Source: Saccharibacillus brassicae (GTDB taxonomy: Bacteria > Bacillota > Bacilli > Paenibacillales > Paenibacillaceae). Taken from it: DNA of 64,000 nucleotides. The notes under the pieces were generated by a model, which worked only from the letters and a program-made list of their open reading frames with translations, searched no databases and had not been told where the DNA came from. Shown in pieces: positions 44,406 to 53,978 of the stretch. The position numbers and the translations under genes were made by a program. Location: positions 4,032,501 through 4,096,500 of the forward strand of contig NZ_CP041217.1 of the NCBI RefSeq assembly GCF_006542275.1, written 5' to 3'. Within the stretch, counting starts at the first letter, position 1, and every line of letters begins with the position of its first letter.

Positions 44406-45620
44406 TTGCCTATGCAGTATCGTCCTACCCAAGCCGTCGTGGATCTGGATGCGCTTCGCGCCAACTACGAGGCTTTTCGTTTGCACCTTGGAGCTTCGAC
44501 TCTTCTGCTGGCCTGCGTCAAAGCGAATGCCTACGGGCACGGAGCGGTGGAGGTCAGCCGCGAGCTGGAGCGTCTCGGTGCCGATTATTTGAGCGTCGCT
44601 TTCCTGGATGAAGCGTTGGAGCTTCGAGAAGCGGGGATCGTCATGCCGATATTGGTGCTCGGCTATACGCCCCCGGAAGGACTTGCGATCGCGCGCGATC
44701 GGGAGATCACGGTGGCCCTGTTCAGCGACGAAGTGCTCGAAGCGGCGCGCCATCTGGGCCGTTCCCCTTCCGGCAGCCGGCTCAAGGTTCACGTCAAAGT
44801 GGACAGCGGCATGGGCCGTCTCGGACGGATCGCCGGTCCGGATGCGACCGACTTCGTCAAAAGAGCGCTTGAAGCGGACGGGATCGAGGTCGAAGGATTG
44901 TTCACGCATTTTGCCAGAGCGGATGAAGCCGACAAGGCCTATACTACGGTTCAGTACGAAGCGTTCCGCGGCACGACGGACGCACTTGCGCAAGAAGGCA
45001 TCGAAATTCCGTTGATACATACCGGCAACAGTGCCGCCGCGATCGACACGCCGGGCTTTTCACCGAAGATGGTTCGCATCGGAATTTCGTTGTACGGGTT
45101 CTATCCTTCCCGCGAAGTCAACCGCACCGCCGTTGCGCTTAAGCCGGTGCTGACGCTCAAGACCGAGGCCGTCTTCGTCAAGACGCTTCCTCGGGCGATG
45201 GGCATCAGCTACGGCTCGCTGTACACGGCGGAAGCGGGCGAACGAATCGCGACGCTGCCGATCGGCTATGCCGACGGTTACTCGCGGATGCTCGGCGGCA
45301 AAGCCGAAGTGCTGATCCGGGGCCGCAGGGTTCCGGTGACCGGAACGATTTGTATGGATCAATGTATGGTGTCGCTCAAATCTTTCGCCGACGCGGAAGA
45401 TATCCAAGAAGGCGAGGAGGTTGTCCTGCTCGGCAGCCAGTCCGGGGAAGTCATCTCCGCGGACGAAATTGCCGCCAAGCTGGGAACGATCCATTACGAA
45501 GTGGTGTGCATGCTCGCCAATCGCGTACCGCGAATTTATACCCGAACGGGTGTTGTCATTGCGGAATTAAACCCCCTTTTGCATGAAAATCCAAACCGGT
45601 TTCGAGTGCTTTCCGAGTAA
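44406..45620 (+). CDS. alr: Alanine racemase
   Basis: PLP enzyme of about 404 residues supplying D-alanine for peptidoglycan. The PLP Lys is in LLACVKANAYGHGAVE (about residue 40), the catalytic Tyr in ISYGSLYTAEAGERIATLPIGYADGYSR (about residue 270), and TGTICMDQCMVSL is the family's Met-Asp motif. A TTG at 44406 lies eight bases after GAGG and I prefer it; the ATG at 44412 is also possible. Position before ndoAI-ndoA is the same as in Bacillus subtilis. Confidence 0.93.
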   Translation: MPMQYRPTQAVVDLDALRANYEAFRLHLGASTLLLACVKANAYGHGAVEVSRELERLGADYLSVAFLDEALELREAGIVMPILVLGYTPPEGLAIARDREITVALFSDEVLEAARHLGRSPSGSRLKVHVKVDSGMGRLGRIAGPDATDFVKRALEADGIEVEGLFTHFARADEADKAYTTVQYEAFRGTTDALAQEGIEIPLIHTGNSAAAIDTPGFSPKMVRIGISLYGFYPSREVNRTAVALKPVLTLKTEAVFVKTLPRAMGISYGSLYTAEAGERIATLPIGYADGYSRMLGGKAEVLIRGRRVPVTGTICMDQCMVSLKSFADAEDIQEGEEVVLLGSQSGEVISADEIAAKLGTIHYEVVCMLANRVPRIYTRTGVVIAELNPLLHENPNRFRVLSE

Positions 45621-45660
45621 AGTGTGAAGAAATAGGGTGTACGGATGGAAGATTGTGAGC

Positions 45661-45700
45661 TATAATGGGTGGCAGCACAGGTGATATACGAATCGTATAT
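45661..45700 (+). promoter_or_regulatory. Possible ndoAI promoter and dyad operator
   Basis: TATAAT at 45661-45666 is followed by the dyad ATATACGA-A-TCGTATAT at 45684-45700, with perfect eight-base arms. This is where an antitoxin of the ribbon-helix-helix type could autoregulate. The -35 is weak. Confidence 0.5.
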
Positions 45701-45791
45701 ACACTATTTCAACAGTCCCCGATTCCAACGGAGTTTTTCGACAAGATCAAGGGACCGTTGACGGGTAAAAGCTCATGGGGGTGGACGAACG

Positions 45792-46073
45792 GTGGCGAAC
45801 TTGCAAAGCACCAAGAGAGTGATGATCAGCCTGCCTGATCATCTTCTGCAGGAAGTGGATGGGATCGCAGCTTTGGAAAATTCCAATCGTAGTGAACTGA
45901 TCAGGCTGGCAATGAGACAGTATTTGGTCGACCGGAAGAAGCGGTATATCCGCGAGTCGATGCAGCAGGGTTACATGGAAATGGCCCACATCAATTTGTC
46001 GATGGCTTGTGAAGCGTTTCATGCGGAGGAAGATGCGGACATCACTCTGGTTCGCTTAGTAAGCGGGGTGTAA
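45792..46073 (+). CDS. ndoAI: EndoAI antitoxin (ribbon-helix-helix, CopG-like)
   Basis: Antitoxin of 93 residues. The N-terminal ribbon-helix-helix (RVMISLPDHLLQEVDGIAALENSNRSELIRLAMRQYL) binds DNA; the C-terminal part (about 55-93) would inhibit the toxin. GTG start at 45792 preceded by GGGGGTGG. The toxin gene follows after three bases. The pair is the MazEF-type system found after alr in Bacillus. Confidence 0.9.
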   Translation: MANLQSTKRVMISLPDHLLQEVDGIAALENSNRSELIRLAMRQYLVDRKKRYIRESMQQGYMEMAHINLSMACEAFHAEEDADITLVRLVSGV

Positions 46074-46076
46074 CTA

Positions 46077-46427
46077 TTGCTTGTAAAACGCGGTGACGTA
46101 TTTTTTGCGGATCTCTCGCCAGTGGTGGGATCCGAGCAGGGCGGGGTGCGTCCGGTTCTGGTGATCCAGAACGATATCGGCAACCGCTTTAGCCCTACGG
46201 TCATCGTCGCGGCGATTACCGCCCAGATTCAAAAAGCCAAGCTGCCGACGCACGTGGAGATCGATGCCAAGACGCACGGATTCGATCGCGATTCCGTCGT
46301 CCTGCTCGAACAGATTCGAACGATCGACAAGCAGCGCCTGACCGACCGGATTACGAGACTCGGCGAAGAAACGATGAAGCGGGTCGACGAGTCTTTGCAA
46401 ATCAGCTTGAGCTTGGTTGATTTTTAA
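46077..46427 (+). CDS. ndoA: EndoA toxin (MazF-type mRNA interferase)
   Basis: Ribosome-independent endoribonuclease of 116 residues, nearly identical in layout to Bacillus Endo[32 protein letters not shown], then [21 protein letters not shown] and [14 protein letters not shown]. In Bacillus it cleaves at UACAU (known). The TTG start at 46077 follows GGGGTG by eight bases or so. It is separated from ndoAI by three bases; no rsbR-type gene follows, unlike in Bacillus. Confidence 0.93.
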   Translation: MLVKRGDVFFADLSPVVGSEQGGVRPVLVIQNDIGNRFSPTVIVAAITAQIQKAKLPTHVEIDAKTHGFDRDSVVLLEQIRTIDKQRLTDRITRLGEETMKRVDESLQISLSLVDF

Positions 46428-46510
46428 TCCGGAACACTAGCCGCCATTGGATCGGAATTCGGAGCGGCCGCCTCTGTCCGCGGACAGGAAGCGCGGTCTG
46501 CCCCAATCGG

Positions 46511-46560
46511 AAAAAGAGCACGTTCGTGCGAAACCTTTCGCGCGCGCGTGCTCTTTTTTT
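46511..46560 (+). terminator. Terminator after ndoA
   Basis: AAAAAGAGCACG with inner TTCGTGCGAAA pairing to TTTCGCGCGCG and CGTGCTCTTTTTTT, seven T residues at the end. Confidence 0.85.
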
Positions 46561-46911
46561 CGCCGTTTGGCAGGTGAGAGGAATCGGCCTGTTTCCGCCC
46601 CGGGCGGTTGCAGGCTTCTTTTGTGCGTGGAATGGACCGCATTCGAAGAAGCAGGCAGAGAGCGCAATGAAGCAGAACATGAAGCAGACAATGAAGTAGA
46701 ATACCTAACATGAATATAACGATTCAGCCGCTTGAACCCCGGAATCCGGCTGCACGCGTATAAGACTTCGCTGCGGTGTCGAAGTAGTGCGAAGGCGTCG
46801 ACGTCAGGCGGAATGAGGTGTAAAATAGCGGGTGAGTGCTTATAAATAAACGGCTGCGCCTAAAAAGGCCTTGTCGATCATGATTAAACATACAGCGAGG
46901 AGAACGTTCAG
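46561..46911. other. Intergenic stretch between ndoA and sdaAB
   Basis: About 350 bases with no convincing gene. A possible -10 (TAAAAT near 46821) lies about 90 bases before sdaAB. Short open frames on both strands have no ribosome sites. No riboswitch pattern was recognised. Confidence 0.45.
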
Positions 46912-47592
46912 ATGCGGTTTAAAAATGTGTTTTCGATTATAGGACCTTCCATGGTCGGTCCTTCTAGCTCACATACGGCCGGAGCGGTGCGTATCGGGCT
47001 GATTGCGAGGCAGCTGCTCGGCGAGCAGCCGAAGACCGTCAAAATCGCTTTGTACGGTTCGTTCGCCGAGACGTATTGGGGACACGGAACAGATCTGGCG
47101 CTTGCGGGCGGACTGCTCGGCTACGCGACGGACGATGCCCGCGTAGCGGACGCGCTCGAGGAAGCGGAGCGTCTCGGTATCGGGATCTCCTTTTTCAAAG
47201 GCGTCGGCCTGGCTCCGCATCCGAATACGGCGAAGCTTGAGCTGACGGCGGCGGACGGCCGCACCGCGCAGGTGCTCGGCGCCTCGATCGGCGGAGGCAC
47301 CGTCATGATTCATGAAATGAACGGCTTCGACGTGCGCTGCAGCGGCGAATACCCGACGATCGTCGTGCTGCACGACGACCGTCCGGGCGTGCTCGCTTCG
47401 CTGACCGCGCGGCTCGGCGGCAGCGATACGAATATCGGGTACATGGGCGTCGACCGCAAAGGGCGCAGCGCCGAAGCGATGACGGTGATGGAGCTGGACT
47501 CCGTGCCCGATGCGGAGCTGCTCGCGCAGCTGCGGCAGATCGAAGAAGTCAAAGAAGTGACGGTCATCAATTTGAGCGGCAGGGGGGCATAA
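46912..47592 (+). CDS. sdaAB: L-serine dehydratase beta subunit
   Basis: Subunit of 226 residues of the iron-sulfur L-serine ammonia-lyase, which converts serine to pyruvate. Starts MRFKNVFSIIGPSMVGPSSSHTAGAVRIGL, the family signature, and ends with an ACT domain (about 145-226, VVLHDDRPGVLASLTARLG) that may bind serine. GAGGAG precedes the ATG. The alpha subunit gene follows after four bases. Confidence 0.95.
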   Translation: MRFKNVFSIIGPSMVGPSSSHTAGAVRIGLIARQLLGEQPKTVKIALYGSFAETYWGHGTDLALAGGLLGYATDDARVADALEEAERLGIGISFFKGVGLAPHPNTAKLELTAADGRTAQVLGASIGGGTVMIHEMNGFDVRCSGEYPTIVVLHDDRPGVLASLTARLGGSDTNIGYMGVDRKGRSAEAMTVMELDSVPDAELLAQLRQIEEVKEVTVINLSGRGA

Positions 47593-47596
47593 CGCA

Positions 47597-48556
47597 ATGA
47601 GATTCCGTACATTAAAAGAACTGACGGCGATCAGCCAGGCGGAGAGCAAGACGCTCGCCGAGATCATGATCGAAGAGCAGGCCGCCGAAACAGGCGTTTC
47701 GCGCGAAGAGATCACGGCGCAGATGTCCGATTATTACGGCAAGATGAAAGCAGCGGTACGTCTCGGTCTGTCCGAACAGAATGTGTCCCGCAGCGGCCTG
47801 AGCGGCGGCGACGCGGTCAAAGTGCTGGACCTGGCGGAGAACGGCACGCCGTCTTCCGGCGATCCTTCGTCGCGGGCGATGGCTTATGCGCTGGCGGTCT
47901 CGGAAGTCAACGCTTCGATGGGCCGGATCATCGCGACGCCGACAGCCGGTTCGTGCGGCATCATTCCGGGCGTGTTCGTCAGTTCGCAGGAACGTTTCGG
48001 CTGGAGTGACGAACATATGGTGAACGGATTGTTCGCGGCCGGTGCGATCGGTTACGTGATCGCCAACAATTCGTTTATCTCCGGCGCCGAAGGCGGCTGC
48101 CAGGCCGAAGTCGGCTCGGCGATCGGCATGGCGGCTGGCGCTTTGGTCGAACTGCGCGGCGGCGGCGCCGAACAGGCGATGCATGCCGTCGGCCTCGCGC
48201 TCAAGAACACGCTCGGCCTGATCTGCGATCCTGTCGCCGGGCTCGTCGAGATCCCGTGCATCGTCCGTAACGGGCTGGGCGCCGTCAACGCGCTGGCCGC
48301 GGCCGATATGGGGCTGGCCGGCGTGCGCAGCGCTATTCCGTCCGACGAAGTCGTCAGCGTCATGCTGGAAGTCGGTGCGGCGATGCCGAGCGGACACCGC
48401 GAGACGGGGCAGGGCGGCCTCGCACAGACGCCGACCGGCCGCAAGCTGACCGAAGGGCTTATGCGCGGCCGCAAGCCGCTGCAGCCGGAGTTCGAAGAAC
48501 CGGCGTCAGGCCAGGCAGAGACGGCCGCGGCGCAGACGGTCCACACTTCCGAATAA
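47597..48556 (+). CDS. sdaAA: L-serine dehydratase alpha subunit
   Basis: Catalytic subunit of 319 residues. Cluster-ligand Cys are visible in TPTAGSCGIIPG (about residue 120), EGGCQAEVGSA (about 160), LICDPVAGLVEIPC (about 205-215); three Cys hold the [4Fe-4S] cluster and leave one iron for serine. A 20-residue Glu/Ala-rich tail extends beyond the common fold. Translated with sdaAB. Confidence 0.95.
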   Translation: MRFRTLKELTAISQAESKTLAEIMIEEQAAETGVSREEITAQMSDYYGKMKAAVRLGLSEQNVSRSGLSGGDAVKVLDLAENGTPSSGDPSSRAMAYALAVSEVNASMGRIIATPTAGSCGIIPGVFVSSQERFGWSDEHMVNGLFAAGAIGYVIANNSFISGAEGGCQAEVGSAIGMAAGALVELRGGGAEQAMHAVGLALKNTLGLICDPVAGLVEIPCIVRNGLGAVNALAAADMGLAGVRSAIPSDEVVSVMLEVGAAMPSGHRETGQGGLAQTPTGRKLTEGLMRGRKPLQPEFEEPASGQAETAAAQTVHTSE

Positions 48557-48826
48557 GCGGCTTATCTGCCGCGATACGGAGCGCAAAACGGCGAATTGGG
48601 GACGGAAAATAGCCGGAACAGGTTCGTTTTGGCGAATTCGGTCTGGAAGAATACCCTTCAATTTTGAATGTTTTAGATTCGGCATGGAAGATTGCGTAAA
48701 AGGTTCGAATTCGAAGAAACCCCCGATATACGCAGGCAGCGATTCGGGCGGGCAAGGCGAAGCGCAGCGGCGGCTCGGCCGTACGCAGGCTTCGCCTTTT
48801 CGGGCGCGCGGGAAAAGGACGGGAAG

Positions 48827-49762
48827 ATGGAGAACGATCACGAACAGAAGTATATGTACGATTTTGCCTGTCACGAAGACGAAAGCTCGCTGTGCCGGAT
48901 GGAACTGCGCCTCCTGCTCGGCAGCATCCCCCGGGAAAGATTCGTGCGTTCCGACCGGAACGTCGATCCTTCGCGCAGTCCTTTCGTCCGCGGGAAGCTG
49001 GAGATCGCGTTCAGCGCGGCCAAGCTGGAACAACTTGCGCAGGCGGCTTCCGCGATCGCGCTGAACGGCGAGACGTTCAAGCTTCGTTATATCGAAGCGG
49101 AAGGCAAGGCCGATTATGTCCAGCGCCGCGCGATCGAACGCTCGGTCGGCGCCGGCTTTGCCGGACAGGCGGACATGAAGCGTCCGCAGCGGCTGTACGG
49201 CGTCGCCTGGGCGGACGGCTTGTGGCATCTGGGCCGCTACACGGAGAGCGAGGCGGTCTGGCTGAAGCACAACGCCAAGCCGCGCCAGTATTCGACCGCG
49301 CTCGGTACGCGCACGGCTCGGGCGGTCGCGAACATTGCCGTGCCCGTGCCGGACGGCGTGCGCGCGGTCGACCCGTGCTGCGGGATCGGCACGGTACTCG
49401 TCGAAGCCGCTTCGATGGGCATCGCGATCGACGGCTTCGACCTGAATCCGCTGGCGGCGATCGGCGCGCGGGAGAATCTGGCGCATTTCGGGCTGCCGGG
49501 CCGCGTGGACGTCGCGGACATGCGCACGCTTGAAGGGCGGTACGATGCGCTCGTGCTCGATTTGCCGTATAATCTGTGTTCGGTGCTGACGGCGGGCGAA
49601 CGCATGGACATGCTGCGTTCGGCGCGGCGCCTGGCCGACCGGTGCGTAGTCGTCGCGACGCAGGAGATCGGGGCGGAGATCGAAGCGGCCGGATTCGAGG
49701 TCGCGGATCGCTGCACGGTCCGCAAAGGAAAGTTTGCCCGCCATATTTGGCTGGCACGGTAG
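48827..49762 (+). CDS. TRM11-like SAM-dependent methyltransferase
   Basis: Protein of 311 residues with a Rossmann methyltransferase domain in the C-terminal half: RAVDPCCGIGTVLVEA (SAM-binding motif I, about residue 185), GFDLNPLAA, and the catalytic-type motif LDLPYNLC (about residue 245), an NPPY variant. N-terminal half has no clear THUMP domain but a Cys-bearing start (YDFACHEDESSLCRMELR). Resembles TRM11-type RNA or nucleic-acid N-methyltransferases; the substrate is unknown. AAAGGA lies seven bases before ATG 48827; earlier in-frame ATG at 48692 lacks a site. Confidence 0.8.
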   Translation: MENDHEQKYMYDFACHEDESSLCRMELRLLLGSIPRERFVRSDRNVDPSRSPFVRGKLEIAFSAAKLEQLAQAASAIALNGETFKLRYIEAEGKADYVQRRAIERSVGAGFAGQADMKRPQRLYGVAWADGLWHLGRYTESEAVWLKHNAKPRQYSTALGTRTARAVANIAVPVPDGVRAVDPCCGIGTVLVEAASMGIAIDGFDLNPLAAIGARENLAHFGLPGRVDVADMRTLEGRYDALVLDLPYNLCSVLTAGERMDMLRSARRLADRCVVVATQEIGAEIEAAGFEVADRCTVRKGKFARHIWLAR

Positions 49763-49959
49763 AACAAGGCCGCAGGCGGTTCATGCCGTCTTTTTCGCAG
49801 GCATGCAGCGATCGGATTTCGATTTTGGTTTGCGGACAACGAGGTCTGTCTGTCATAATGGGTACACCGTTTTTTCGCGGCGCGAGCAGCAGGCCCGCGA
49901 AAAGAACAAGGCCGCGCAGGCGGCCGGAGAACAAGCAGCGGAAGAAAGAGGGAGATACA

Positions 49960-52170
49960 GTGTCGGATCTGGAACTGAACAAGGAGACCGGTTCGTCCGA
50001 GATGACGGTCACCGAGCGCGAGGCGATGTTCCGCCGGACGGCGGAGGCGCTGGGCATAGCGGGCAAGCAGGTCAAAGCGGCGGTAGCGCTGCTGGACGAA
50101 GGCAACACCGTACCGTTTATTGCGCGGTACCGCAAAGAAATGACCGGAGAACTGGACGAGAACCAGTTGAGAGATATCGAAGAAGGCGTGCAGTATGCGC
50201 GCGGTCTTCACGTACGCAAATTCGAGGTGCTGCGCACGATCGAAGAGCAGGGCAAGCTGACGGCAGAATTGAAGACTTCCATTCTGGAAGCCGCCAAGCT
50301 GCAGCAGGTCGAAGACCTGTACCGTCCGTTTCGCCAGAAGCGCAAGACGCGCGCAAGCGTCGCGAAGGAAAAAGGGCTGGAGCCGTTGGCCGAGTGGCTG
50401 ATGAGCCAGCCGGGCCGCGCGGACATCGATCGCGAAGCATCGCGCTACGTGTCCGAAGACGCGGGCGTGACTTCGCCCGACGAAGCGCTGCAGGGCGCGC
50501 TCGACATCGTGTCCGAGCAGCTCGCCGACGACGCGAAGATTCGCGCCTGGGTCCGCACGTATACGCTGGACCATGCGCTGCTCGTCACCGAAGCAAAAGA
50601 CGCTTCCGCGGAATCCGTCTACGAAATGTATTACAAATACAGCGAGCTGGCCAAAAAAATGCCGCCACACCGCATTTTGGCCATTAACCGTGGCGAACGC
50701 GAGAACGTGCTCAAAGTGTCGCTGGAGACGGATTCCGCACCGATCCTGCGTTATATTGCCAGACGCGTTATCCAAGGTTCGTCTCCGGTCCATCCGCTGC
50801 TCGAACGTTCGATCGAAGACGCCTACAAGCGTTTGATCGGGCCTTCGATCGAACGCGAAGTGCGCGGCGAACTGACGGAAAAAGGCGACGCGCAGGCTAT
50901 TTCGATCTTCGCTGGCAATCTGCGGAGCCTGCTGCTTCAGCCGCCGGTGCGCGGCAAGCGCGTGCTCGGCGTGGACCCGGCTTTCCGGACCGGCTGCAAG
51001 CTGGCCGCGGTCGACGAGACGGGCAAGCTGCTCGAAGTGGCCGTCACCTATCCGACACCGCCGCGCAATCAGATCCGCGAAGCGTCCGAGAAGTTCCGCG
51101 AACTGGTCGACAAGTACGATCTGGAGCTGATCGTGATCGGCAACGGCACGGCTTCGCGCGAGACCGAGCAGTTCGTCGCCGACTGGATCGGCGACTACAA
51201 AGCGCGCAAGCTGTCGTACCTGATCGTCAACGAAGCCGGCGCCAGCGTCTATTCGGCGTCCAAAGTCGCCCAGGAAGAATTCCCGGACATGGATGCGGCG
51301 GAGCGCAGCGCCGCTTCGATCGCAAGGCGGGTGCAGGACCCGCTGGCGGAACTGGTCAAGATCGATCCGAAAGCGATCGGCGTCGGCCAGTATCAGCACG
51401 ACGTCTCGCAGAAGCAGCTCGAAGGACAGCTCAAAGCCGTCGTCGAATCGGCCGTTAACCACGTCGGCGTCGACGTGAACACCGCTTCGCCCTCGCTGCT
51501 GTCGTACGTCGCCGGTATCAACCAGACGACGGCCCGCAACATCGTCAAGTACCGCGACGAGAACGGTTCGTTCGGAAGCCGGACCGAATTGAAGAAAGTG
51601 CCGCGTCTCGGCGCCAAAACGCTCGAACAATGCGCCGGCTTCCTGCGCATCGAAGGCAAAAACCCGCTCGACCGCACGCCGATTCACCCGGAATCGTACA
51701 AAGTCGTCGACCGGCTGCTGGCCGAACTCGGCTTCAAGTCGTCCGATCTCGGCACGGCCGGCATGACGGCGGCGCTGGAAGCGGCGGATGCCCAGGCGCT
51801 GGCGGACAAGCTCGAAGTCGGCCTGCCGACGCTGCGCGACATTCTGGAGAGCCTTCAGCGTCCGGGCCGCGACCCGCGCGAAGAACTGCCGGCTCCGATC
51901 TTCCGGACCGACGTGCTGAAGATCGAAGACCTCAAGCCGGGCATGGAGCTTCAAGGCACCGTGCGCAACGTGATCGATTTCGGCGCTTTCGTCGATATCG
52001 GCATCAAAAGCGACGGCCTTGTCCATATTTCGCAGCTCAGTACGAAGTTCGTCAAGCATCCGATGGACGTTGTGGCCGTGGGCGACACGGTGACGGTCTG
52101 GGTCTTGAACGCGGATCTCAAAAAAGGCCGCGTCGGCTTGACGATGCGCGGACCGGTAGAGAACGCCTGA
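49960..52170 (+). CDS. tex: Tex family RNA-binding protein
   Basis: Protein of 736 residues: N-terminal helix-rich domain, YqgF/RNase H-like domain (about 330-450, VLGVDPAFRTGCKLAAVD), helix-hairpin-helix (about 500-560, SLLSYVAGINQTTARNIVKYRDENG), and S1 RNA-binding domain (about 655-725, GTVRNVIDFGAFVDIGIKSDGLVHISQL). Acts in RNA metabolism or transcription. The GTG start at 49960 follows GAGGGAG; an upstream open extension has no ribosome site. Place before sprT and the tRNA cluster matches Bacillus (ydcI-ydcK). Confidence 0.93.
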   Translation: MSDLELNKETGSSEMTVTEREAMFRRTAEALGIAGKQVKAAVALLDEGNTVPFIARYRKEMTGELDENQLRDIEEGVQYARGLHVRKFEVLRTIEEQGKLTAELKTSILEAAKLQQVEDLYRPFRQKRKTRASVAKEKGLEPLAEWLMSQPGRADIDREASRYVSEDAGVTSPDEALQGALDIVSEQLADDAKIRAWVRTYTLDHALLVTEAKDASAESVYEMYYKYSELAKKMPPHRILAINRGERENVLKVSLETDSAPILRYIARRVIQGSSPVHPLLERSIEDAYKRLIGPSIEREVRGELTEKGDAQAISIFAGNLRSLLLQPPVRGKRVLGVDPAFRTGCKLAAVDETGKLLEVAVTYPTPPRNQIREASEKFRELVDKYDLELIVIGNGTASRETEQFVADWIGDYKARKLSYLIVNEAGASVYSASKVAQEEFPDMDAAERSAASIARRVQDPLAELVKIDPKAIGVGQYQHDVSQKQLEGQLKAVVESAVNHVGVDVNTASPSLLSYVAGINQTTARNIVKYRDENGSFGSRTELKKVPRLGAKTLEQCAGFLRIEGKNPLDRTPIHPESYKVVDRLLAELGFKSSDLGTAGMTAALEAADAQALADKLEVGLPTLRDILESLQRPGRDPREELPAPIFRTDVLKIEDLKPGMELQGTVRNVIDFGAFVDIGIKSDGLVHISQLSTKFVKHPMDVVAVGDTVTVWVLNADLKKGRVGLTMRGPVENA

Positions 52171-52217
52171 GTTCCAAGCCCTAAGCGCAAGCGGGCACGC
52201 ACGGAAATTTTCATGAC

Positions 52218-52253
52218 AAAAGCGTCCCGGAGTTAATATCCGGGACGCTTTTC
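52218..52253 (+). terminator. Terminator after tex
   Basis: AAAAGCGTCCCGG pairs with CCGGGACGCTTTT across nine bases. Confidence 0.8.
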
Positions 52254-52341
52254 GGCGCGTTCAAGCTTCGATTTTTCCAGCGATTTTCCTAACCGTTTGC
52301 CAAACGATAGGCCAAGCGATATTTAAGGGGCTTTAGGGAAC

Positions 52342-53841
52342 TCAAGCGCGTTCCTCGGCTTTGTCGGCCGTGCCTAGCAGCTTTTGTTCCTTCTGCCCGA
52401 ACTCGGGATTGCCGTGCACGGACAATTCCAGCCGGTCGGCCCCGAACGAGGCCGTCAGATCCAGGATGATCGGTTCTTCCGAGAACCGAACGGTGATCCG
52501 CAGCGAGCCGTCGCCGCGGCGGCCGAACCAGCCGTGGGCCGGACCGAGATCCGGCGGGAAGCTCGAAGAACGGCCGGCCGGAACCGGCGTCTCGGTCTTG
52601 TGCCATTCGCCCGCGCCGCAGAGCAGCGCGATCGCGGGGCGTTCGCCCGGGGCCGGGGCGTCGCCGGCTTCCCACAGCTCCAGCCGGAGCGAGTCTTCGC
52701 GCTCCGCCGTCAAGCGGACGGCCGCAAGCTTCAGGCCGCCGTCCAGTTCCCCGTCCAGCCGGTAGGTCCGGCCGGACCAGGGCTCGTCCGCCGGCGCTTC
52801 GCCCGCCGGCTCCGGCGCGTAGGCGAGCTTCCGCAGCCGCTCCGCGGCTTCGTCGCCCGCCGCGCCCGGCGCCGAAGGCGCATCCTGCATCGCCGGCAGC
52901 AGATGCGTCCAGACCGCTTCCAGCAGCTCCTGCGTCCGCGAGATCGCGGACGTCAATACGATAACGGCATCCTGCTCCGGCAGCACGAGGCAGAACTGTC
53001 CGAACGCTCCGTCGGCGCGATAAGCGCCGTGCCGGCATACCCAGAACTGGTAGCCGTAGCCGCGCGTCCAGTCGCCGCCCTGGTTGTCGCCGTTCTCGAT
53101 ACGTTTCGACGTCGCCAGTCGTATCCAGTCTTCGGCGATCAGGCGCTGCCCGTTCCATTGTCCTTTTTGCAGATAGAGCTGGCCGAACTTCGACAGGTCT
53201 TCGCTGGACAGCTTGAGGCCCCAGCCGCCGGTCGTAACGCCCTGCGGACTTTCCTGCCACGTTTTGTTTGCGATGCCGAGCGGCGCGAACAGACGCGGTT
53301 CCAGATAATCGACGACTTTTTCTCCCGTCAGCTTTTGCAGGATGACCGACAGCATGTACGTCGCGCCGCTGCTGTAAGCAAAAACGCTGCCGGGTGCGTG
53401 TTCGACGTCCGCCGCCAAAAAGGCGCGGGCCCAATCGGCTTCCGGCACCGGGCGAACGCGTTCCAGCGGATCTTTCGACTGGCCTGTGCCCATGACGAGC
53501 AGGTCGTGCACGGTCATCTTGAGCAGGTTGGGATGCGGATCTTCGGGCAGCAGCTCCGGCAGCAGGTCGGCGACTTTGTCGTCGACGGCAAGCCGTCCTT
53601 CTTCGACCGCAAGGCCGATCGCGGTCGACGTGAAGCTTTTGCTGACCGAATACAGCGCGTGGCGGTCTTCCGGCGCGTGCGGCGCCCACCAGCCTTCGGC
53701 GGCGACGGAGCCGCGGCGAAGCAGCATGAAGCTGCGCAGGTCAAAGCGGTCTTCGGCGACGGCATCGAGGAAAGAGAGGATGCCGCGCGGATCGATGCCG
53801 ACTTCTTCGGGCCGGCGTCTTGGCAGTTGCGTGGATTGCAT
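52342..53841 (-). CDS. Beta-lactamase-family serine hydrolase
   Basis: Protein of 499 residues. The penicillin-binding/esterase domain (about 10-345) has the SxxK motif in YSVSKSFTS (about residue 60) and the YxN-like YSSGATYM (about residue 155); the third motif is in the HGAYRADGAFGQ region. The C-terminal part (about 380-499) is a beta-rich extension. No signal peptide, so it may be a cytoplasmic esterase or amidase. The start at 53841 has GGAGG nine bases upstream. Divergent from sprT. Natural substrate unknown. Confidence 0.85.
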   Translation of the reverse strand: MQSTQLPRRRPEEVGIDPRGILSFLDAVAEDRFDLRSFMLLRRGSVAAEGWWAPHAPEDRHALYSVSKSFTSTAIGLAVEEGRLAVDDKVADLLPELLPEDPHPNLLKMTVHDLLVMGTGQSKDPLERVRPVPEADWARAFLAADVEHAPGSVFAYSSGATYMLSVILQKLTGEKVVDYLEPRLFAPLGIANKTWQESPQGVTTGGWGLKLSSEDLSKFGQLYLQKGQWNGQRLIAEDWIRLATSKRIENGDNQGGDWTRGYGYQFWVCRHGAYRADGAFGQFCLVLPEQDAVIVLTSAISRTQELLEAVWTHLLPAMQDAPSAPGAAGDEAAERLRKLAYAPEPAGEAPADEPWSGRTYRLDGELDGGLKLAAVRLTAEREDSLRLELWEAGDAPAPGERPAIALLCGAGEWHKTETPVPAGRSSSFPPDLGPAHGWFGRRGDGSLRITVRFSEEPIILDLTASFGADRLELSVHGNPEFGQKEQKLLGTADKAEERA

Positions 53842-53978
53842 GGATGGTTGCCTCCAGACATAAAATATTCTTTTTATCGAATTGGCGGCCGACAGGCCGA
53901 ACCTTACCTTGACAGTGTAGTCCACCCGCAAGGTAAAATTCAAGAAACGAACCAACGCGAAGAAAGGGGGAATGCCGC

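Noticed and set aside
46447..46713. 88-codon plus-strand frame after ndoA
   Set aside because: It covers the terminator, has no ribosome site and shows no family features.
49576..49959. N-terminal extension of Tex
   Set aside because: It runs over the methyltransferase gene end; GAGGGAG and GTG at 49960 match the usual Tex length.
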